Source: an uncultured Candidatus Saccharibacteria bacterium (GTDB lineage: Bacteria > Patescibacteriota > Saccharimonadia > Saccharimonadales > Saccharimonadaceae). From it: a DNA stretch of 9,511 nucleotides. Numbering within the stretch: the first letter of the stretch is position 1; each line of letters starts with the position of its first letter. Under the pieces are notes generated by a model. That model did no database searches, was not told where the DNA came from, and was given only the letters and a program-made list of their open reading frames with translations. Location of the stretch: positions 1 to 9,511 of the forward strand of contig CALIXG010000069.1 in the NCBI GenBank assembly GCA_938046495.1, read 5' to 3'. Of the stretch, positions 6,482 through 9,511 are shown in pieces. A program made the translations under genes and the position numbers.

Positions 6482-6709
6482 ATGGCACAGAATTTAAAAT
6501 CTGGCGATATGGTAAAAATCATTGCCGGCGACCACAAAGGTCAGACTGGTAAAATCGTCAAAATGGATCGTGCCGCTCACAAAGCAATGATCGAAGGTAT
6601 CGGCATTCGCGAGCGCCACATCAAAGCCACTCAATTTAATCCAAAGGGTGGTAAGAAAGATATTCACGTCGGTATCGATCTTTCCAATCTTAAGAAAGAA
6701 GGGAAATAA
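6482..6709 (+). CDS. rplX: 50S ribosomal protein L24 (uL24), short form
   Basis: A 75-residue KOW-domain protein that initiates 50S assembly on 23S rRNA. The KOW motif is at about 7-28 (SGDMVKIIAGDHKGQTGKIVKM), followed by the strand MIEGIGIRERHIKA and the family turn QFNPKGGKKDIHVGIDLSNL. Bacterial L24 is usually about 100 residues; this one stops where others continue with a further strand-rich segment. The stop is followed directly by the rplE start in normal spacing, so the shortness looks genuine and not the result of a frameshift. It starts 1 nt after rplN, with the Shine-Dalgarno GGAGGTT inside the end of rplN. Confidence 0.93.
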   Translation: MAQNLKSGDMVKIIAGDHKGQTGKIVKMDRAAHKAMIEGIGIRERHIKATQFNPKGGKKDIHVGIDLSNLKKEGK

Positions 6710-6711
6710 TC

Positions 6712-7281
6712 ATGGCTGAATATACCCCACGTTTGAAAGTCTTATACCAAGACAAAATCGTAAAAGACCTAGAAAAAGAGCTTAACATCAAGAACATCAA
6801 TCAAGTACCAAAGCTTGAAAAAGTTATCGTATCTTGTGGTGTTGGTAAAAAGCGTGAAGATAAGCACTATACTGAAACTGTAGCTCTTACTCTTGCTAAG
6901 ATTACTGGTCAAGCTTCCACCTCTAGACTAGCAAAGAAATCTATTGCTACCTTCAAGATTCGTAAAGGCATGGGCGCCCCAGTTGGTTACCTTACCACTT
7001 TGCGTAATGATAAGATGTATGAATTCGTTGACCGCTTCATTAACATCGCTTTGCCACACGTTCGTGACTTCCACGGCGTGCCTAGCAAATCTTTTGATGA
7101 ACAAGGCAACTACTCAGTTGGTCTTAAAGAACAAACCGTTTTCCCAGAAATTACCTTCGAAGACGCATCTGTTCTTCACGGCCTTGAGATTACTTTCATC
7201 ATCAAGAACGGTTCCAAAGAAGCTAGCCGTAAATTATTAGAGGCATTTGGTATGCCATTCGAGAAAAAGGAGAACAAATAA
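6712..7281 (+). CDS. rplE: 50S ribosomal protein L5 (uL5)
   Basis: A 189-residue protein of the central protuberance. It binds 5S rRNA with L18 and contacts P-site tRNA and S13. Motifs are [11 protein letters not shown] (6-16), [20 protein letters not shown] (64-83), [20 protein letters not shown] (96-115), [20 protein letters not shown] (118-137), KEQTVFPEI (139-147) and the closing [13 protein letters not shown] (171-183). Its 5S partner L18 (rplR) is normally encoded a few genes downstream but is missing from this window because the operon ends after rpsH. It starts 2 nt after rplX. Confidence 0.97.
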   Translation: MAEYTPRLKVLYQDKIVKDLEKELNIKNINQVPKLEKVIVSCGVGKKREDKHYTETVALTLAKITGQASTSRLAKKSIATFKIRKGMGAPVGYLTTLRNDKMYEFVDRFINIALPHVRDFHGVPSKSFDEQGNYSVGLKEQTVFPEITFEDASVLHGLEITFIIKNGSKEASRKLLEAFGMPFEKKENK

Positions 7282-7282
7282 C

Positions 7283-7552
7283 ATGGCCAAAAAGTCTGCA
7301 GTACTCCGTGACCTCAAGCGTCAAAAAATGTACGATAAGTACAAAGCAAAGCGTGCTGAACTTAAAGCCGCTGGCGACCTCGAAGGTCTTCAGAAGCTAC
7401 CAAAAAATTCCAGCCCAACTAGGTTAAAAAATCGTGATATGCTCGACGGTCGTCCACGCGGCTACATGCGCCGCTTCGGTCTCAGCCGTATTAGCTTCCG
7501 CGAAAAAGCAAGCAAGGGTGAAATCCCTGGTGTAACAAAGAGTAGCTGGTAG
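7283..7552 (+). CDS. rpsN: 30S ribosomal protein S14 (uS14), zinc-independent 89-residue type
   Basis: The start chosen is the ATG at 7283: AAAGGAG (7266-7272) lies at suitable spacing and the product begins [16 protein letters not shown]. An upstream in-frame ATG at 7247 would overlap rplE and is less likely. The 89-residue protein has the S14 core [19 protein letters not shown] followed by [23 protein letters not shown]. It contains no cysteines, so it lacks the CxxC pairs of the short zinc-binding form and belongs to the C-minus group, close in length to the alternative S14 of Firmicutes. S14 is a late-binding protein of the 30S head. This is the only ribosomal gene here ending in TAG. Confidence 0.95.
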   Translation: MAKKSAVLRDLKRQKMYDKYKAKRAELKAAGDLEGLQKLPKNSSPTRLKNRDMLDGRPRGYMRRFGLSRISFREKASKGEIPGVTKSSW

Positions 7553-7564
7553 AAAGGATAAGAT

Positions 7565-7966
7565 ATGTCATTACAATCAACAGATCAAATTGCCGACCTT
7601 ATCACTCGTATCCGCAATGCTATTCTCGTCAACAAAAACGAGATTGTTGTACCAACTTCTAAACTAAAGCTTGCTGTACTAGAAGGTCTCAAGAAAACCA
7701 AGTTTATCGCTGACTTCTCTATCGAAGAAGCAAAACCACGCAATTTCATTCACGTCTTGATCAATCAAGCTGACGAAATTGCTCGTATTAACGAAATCAC
7801 TAAGGTCAGTAAACCTGGTCGCCGTGTTTACACTTCCGCCGATGATCTTCCAAAGGTCAAATCCGGTCGTGGTGTCATCCTCGTCTCGACTTCAAAAGGT
7901 ATCATGACTGGTGAGGAAGCTCGCAAGGCTCGCCTCGGTGGTGAAATCTTAGTCAAGGTTTGGTAA
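7565..7966 (+). CDS. rpsH: 30S ribosomal protein S8 (uS8)
   Basis: A 133-residue 16S rRNA-binding protein of the platform and central domain. Signatures are DQIADLITRIRNA (7-19), VPTSKLKLAVLEGLKK (29-44) and the C-terminal rRNA-binding motif STSKGIMTGEEARKARLGGE (108-127), ending VKVW. S8 is the repressor of the spc operon in E. coli; no obvious S8 target was identified here. The 12-nt gap before it is the largest inside the cluster, with AAAGGAT upstream. It is the last ribosomal gene: the terminator at 7977-8009 follows, where rplF is normally found. Confidence 0.97.
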   Translation: MSLQSTDQIADLITRIRNAILVNKNEIVVPTSKLKLAVLEGLKKTKFIADFSIEEAKPRNFIHVLINQADEIARINEITKVSKPGRRVYTSADDLPKVKSGRGVILVSTSKGIMTGEEARKARLGGEILVKVW

Positions 7967-7976
7967 TAAACTAGAA

Positions 7977-8009
7977 AAAAATAAGGTCAGAACTCCTGGC
8001 CTTATTTTT
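7977..8009 (+). terminator. Rho-independent terminator ending the ribosomal operon
   Basis: AAAAATAAGGTCAG (7977-7990) pairs with CTGGCCTTATTTTT (7996-8009) around the loop AACTC; one T-G wobble interrupts an otherwise complete 14-bp stem, and the T-run follows the GC part. It begins 11 nt after the rpsH stop, so the transcription unit ends there and does not continue into the AT-rich genes. Confidence 0.9.
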
Positions 8010-8030
8010 ATGTTAAAATTAACTTGTATT

Positions 8031-8058
8031 TTGACAAATTATTACAATATTGTACAAT
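8031..8058 (+). promoter_or_regulatory. Strong promoter of the two-gene membrane-protein cassette
   Basis: TTGACA (8031-8036), a perfect -35, is followed after 16 bp by TACAAT (8053-8058), one base from consensus. Transcription would start near 8065, leaving a leader of about 69 nt before the ATG at 8134. The promoter lies immediately after the ribosomal-operon terminator. Confidence 0.8.
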
Positions 8059-8060
8059 AT
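8043..8060. promoter_or_regulatory. Overlapping palindromes on the -10 box (candidate operator)
   Basis: ATATTGTACAATAT (8047-8060) is a perfect 14-bp palindrome that covers the whole -10 box. It overlaps a perfect 12-bp palindrome, TACAATATTGTA (8043-8054). The same bases form a direct repeat of TACAATAT (8043-8050 and 8053-8060) with a 10-bp period, about one helical turn. Position and symmetry are those of a repressor site for a dimeric protein; no regulator gene is visible in the window. Confidence 0.5.
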
Positions 8061-8133
8061 AAGTAGTTAAAAGCTTTAGTTTTTAAGGTAACTTGCAAAT
8101 ATGGTGAAATTCTACATTTTAAAGGGGGTAAAA

Positions 8134-8703
8134 ATGAACAACAACAGAAGAGAACAAAAATATGGTGCTTTCATAAGAATCATCCTAGCTATTGGAATTA
8201 TCTTTTTTCTATCAATATCAGGAAATATCGATATTGAAAATATTTACAACTTCATTATGTGGATAATTCCGCTCTTTATATTAGTTGTCGGAGAAAACTA
8301 CGTAGATCAAATAATTCCTGTACTTAAAGAACAAACCTACGACATATTAACTTTTGGCTACAGTTGTCTCTTTATTCTTGTCACAGTAATGCTGATATAC
8401 TCTATAGGCTTAATGCGATACGAAAATTATAGCGTGGTTATGGTTGTATTTTTACTAAACGCAATTAATAGCGGAGTGGTATTTTACGACATTTTAGATA
8501 AGGAAAATAATCTCAATAAGGCACTTACTCCATTTAAGTATACTTGGCTAATCCAAGGATTACTTTATGTGATGCTCAAGATAAAATTTAATTCTACAGG
8601 AGAGATACATATCACAATGTTCTTCTTGGGTATTTTCACATCCATAACGTTTAAGCTTATGGGTTATTATATTCGTTATCAAACGATTATATGGAGGAGA
8701 TGA
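8134..8703 (+). CDS. Hypothetical multi-pass membrane protein (189 aa), first gene of an AT-rich cassette
   Basis: I do not recognise this family. The product begins MNNNRREQKYG and is very hydrophobic, with about six likely membrane segments near 12-29, 38-53, 72-93, 100-120, 134-150 and 158-180, and a basic C-terminal end (YIRYQTIIWRR). No catalytic motif or signal-peptide cleavage site was seen. The start at 8134 is preferred to the in-frame ATG at 8101 because AAAGGGGG (8121-8128) lies 5 nt before it, while the earlier ATG has only a distant AAGG. Codon use differs sharply from the ribosomal and VanZ-RDD genes: frequent ATA for Ile and AGA/AGG for Arg, consistent with acquisition. It has its own promoter and operator-like dyad. 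The stop TGA at 8701-8703 directly abuts the next ATG, so the two are co-expressed. Confidence 0.8.
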   Translation: MNNNRREQKYGAFIRIILAIGIIFFLSISGNIDIENIYNFIMWIIPLFILVVGENYVDQIIPVLKEQTYDILTFGYSCLFILVTVMLIYSIGLMRYENYSVVMVVFLLNAINSGVVFYDILDKENNLNKALTPFKYTWLIQGLLYVMLKIKFNSTGEIHITMFFLGIFTSITFKLMGYYIRYQTIIWRR

Positions 8704-9153
8704 ATGAAAATAACAATAAGCAATTTAAGTTATCCAATTAGGAAAAATAAATCATTCAGGATAATCACTAGATTAATATCCATAGTTATTTTGTCAGGAA
8801 TATTCTTATGGTCTAATCAAAAATTCTTTACTAATCATCAAATAGTAAATATATGTCCACCACTAGGAATCTGCTTTATTATTCTTGGTGCGGTAGCGGT
8901 TACCGTCTTTATCGGAGAGCCAGCGATTGAATATATATCACTTCGTCTTAAAGGTCAAAAGGTAATCACTGATGGCTCTAATGTAAAGATTATTGGTCGT
9001 AATACCATAATCGAGCAAGACGAAGACTACTATTGCTGTCGAGTGAAGATAGGCGATAAGTGGAAAATAATCAAGCTCGCGCATCTCATGAAAAAATCCG
9101 ATCGCCCAGATTATTTAAAAGATGATGACGATACTATGGATTCATGGCATTAA
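8704..9153 (+). CDS. Hypothetical two-helix membrane protein with C-terminal soluble domain (149 aa)
   Basis: I do not recognise this family. Two hydrophobic segments, about 18-37 and 50-71, form a short hairpin. Basic residues at 13-23 and 81-86 suggest that both ends face the cytoplasm. The remaining residues (about 80-149) look like a small beta-rich domain: KVITDGSNVKIIGRN, then DYYCCRVKIGDKWKIIKL (108-125), ending in an acidic DDDDTMDSWH. The adjacent cysteines 111-112 stand out. The ATG directly follows the stop of the previous gene, with GGAGGA (8694-8699) inside that gene, so translation should be coupled and the two products may form a complex. ATA, AGA and AGG codons are frequent, as in its partner. 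A terminator follows 40 nt after the stop. Confidence 0.78.
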   Translation: MKITISNLSYPIRKNKSFRIITRLISIVILSGIFLWSNQKFFTNHQIVNICPPLGICFIILGAVAVTVFIGEPAIEYISLRLKGQKVITDGSNVKIIGRNTIIEQDEDYYCCRVKIGDKWKIIKLAHLMKKSDRPDYLKDDDDTMDSWH

Positions 9154-9193
9154 GCTTAATGAAAAATCTAGCAGACGTTTAGTTTTCACCAAG

Positions 9194-9221
9194 CCCCTTC
9201 CTTTTGGAGGGGGTATTTTTT
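9194..9221 (+). terminator. Rho-independent terminator of the membrane-protein cassette
   Basis: CCCCTTCC (9194-9201) pairs with GGAGGGGG (9206-9213) around a TTTT loop, with one T-G wobble, followed by TATTTTTT (9214-9221). It closes the two-gene cassette and isolates the next promoter. Confidence 0.9.
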
Positions 9222-9290
9222 ATAAAAATCTAAAGCACAATTCTGGAATTTTCGTATATGCAAATTCCGCACCAAAATATGTAAAATCTC

Positions 9291-9307
9291 CTAGATTGAC
9301 AATCTAG
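9291..9307. promoter_or_regulatory. 17-bp perfect dyad on the -35 box (candidate operator)
   Basis: CTAGATTG (9291-9298) and CAATCTAG (9300-9307) are exact reverse complements around one central A (9299), and the dyad encloses the whole -35 hexamer at 9296-9301. An 8-bp arm pair with a 1-bp gap is unlikely by chance at a given site. Its half-site AGATTG resembles ATATTG of the dyad at 8047-8060. Confidence 0.55.
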
Positions 9308-9324
9308 TTATAAAATTATATAAT
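9296..9324 (+). promoter_or_regulatory. Perfect-consensus promoter of the last, partial gene
   Basis: TTGACA (9296-9301), 17 bp, then TATAAT (9319-9324): both boxes and the spacing are full consensus. Transcription would start near 9331, giving a leader of about 98 nt to the ATG at 9429. The -10 sits inside the palindrome ATTATATAAT (9315-9324). No clear fold or open frame of note was seen in the rest of the 9154-9428 gap beyond this promoter, the dyad and the terminator. Confidence 0.85.
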
Positions 9325-9428
9325 ATAAAAAGTTACTATCCATGAGTTAGTGAAGTAAATTACTATTTAAAATACTTTGTTAACATCAAAGGCACTAAAG
9401 TTTCTAGAAAAAAAGAGGGGGTAAAAAA

Positions 9429-9511
9429 ATGAAAGAAACCAAGAAAAAGCAAAAGCAAAAGCGTTGTAGTTCAATATCTGAAGAGAGGGGTGAGGTTGGA
9501 CACTTTTTAAG
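9429..9511 (+). CDS. Start of an unidentified gene (partial, runs off the window)
   Basis: Twenty-seven codons are visible from the ATG at 9429. The product begins MKETKKKQKQKRCSSISEE and continues RGEVGHFL with no stop before the window ends. The first dozen residues are strongly basic and not hydrophobic, so this is not a standard signal peptide. The start is supported by AGAGGGGG (9414-9421) at good spacing, in a context (GGGGGTAAAA before the ATG) that closely matches the first gene of the preceding cassette, and by the consensus promoter upstream. Too little is visible to suggest a family; it probably belongs to the same inserted segment. Confidence 0.65.
   Translation, partial: MKETKKKQKQKRCSSISEERGEVGHFL

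Noticed and set aside
7247..7285. ATG at 7247 as start of rpsN
   Set aside because: It overlaps rplE by 35 nt and would add a non-family N-terminus; 7283 gives the standard MAKKS start with AAAGGAG upstream.
8101..8136. ATG at 8101 as start of the first membrane protein (200 residues)
   Set aside because: No good Shine-Dalgarno precedes it, whereas the in-frame ATG at 8134 has AAAGGGGG at ideal spacing, matching the next transcription unit.
9122..9307. Plus-strand open frame of 61 codons over the cassette terminator
   Set aside because: It overlaps the end of the previous gene, runs through a terminator and a promoter, and has no ribosome-binding site.
1..9511. Recoded TGA (as in Gracilibacteria or Absconditabacteria)
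   Set aside because: No conserved ribosomal protein contains an in-frame TGA, and the gene ending at 8703 uses TGA as a stop directly before the next start.
1..9511. tRNA, rRNA, CRISPR, transposase or integrase
   Set aside because: None was found on either strand; the inserted segment shows no terminal repeats or recombinase within the window.

Overview
The window is dominated by a compact run of 15 ribosomal-protein genes on the + strand, in the classic S10-spc order: rplC, rplD, rplW, rplB, rpsS, rplV, rpsC, rplP, rpmC, rpsQ, rplN, rplX, rplE, rpsN, rpsH. Compact r-proteins, a zinc-free 89-residue S14, a very short L24, the absence of rpsJ at the head, the standard use of TGA as stop and the general sequence style suggest a small-genome Patescibacteria/CPR bacterium, most likely a Saccharibacteria (TM7) relative. 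That assignment rests on recall and is moderately confident; a phylogeny of the concatenated r-proteins would decide it.

Layout. Positions 1-55 hold the acidic tail of an unidentified upstream gene, closed by a strong intrinsic terminator (67-98). A VanZ-RDD fusion membrane protein follows (125-1348); its TATAAT box lies so close to the ATG that its mRNA should be leaderless. A good sigma-70-type promoter (TTGATA, 17 bp, TAAAAT, 1357-1385) and a leader of about 155 nt with a long imperfect hairpin (1422-1514) precede rplC. The r-protein genes (1548-7966) are separated by 0-12 nt, four junctions being TAATG stop/start overlaps, and nearly all have a clear Shine-Dalgarno sequence. Thus they should be one co-transcribed, translationally coupled unit supplying parts for both ribosomal subunits.

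The unit ends at a strong terminator (7977-8009) directly after rpsH, where most bacteria continue with rplF, rplR, rpsE, rplO and secY. Instead there is an AT-rich segment with clearly different codon use (many ATA, AGA and AGG codons). It holds a two-gene cassette of unrecognised membrane proteins (8134-8703 and 8704-9153), a terminator (9194-9221), and the start of a third unrecognised gene (9429 onward) that runs off the window.

Both transcription units in this segment begin with near-consensus promoters, each overlapped by a perfect dyad: 14 bp on the -10 box of the first, 17 bp on the -35 box of the second. The two dyads have similar half-sites (ATATTG and AGATTG). This looks like a regulated accessory insertion splitting the spc operon. 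It is the least explained and most interesting part of the window. No RNA genes, transposases, CRISPR arrays or replication origins were seen.
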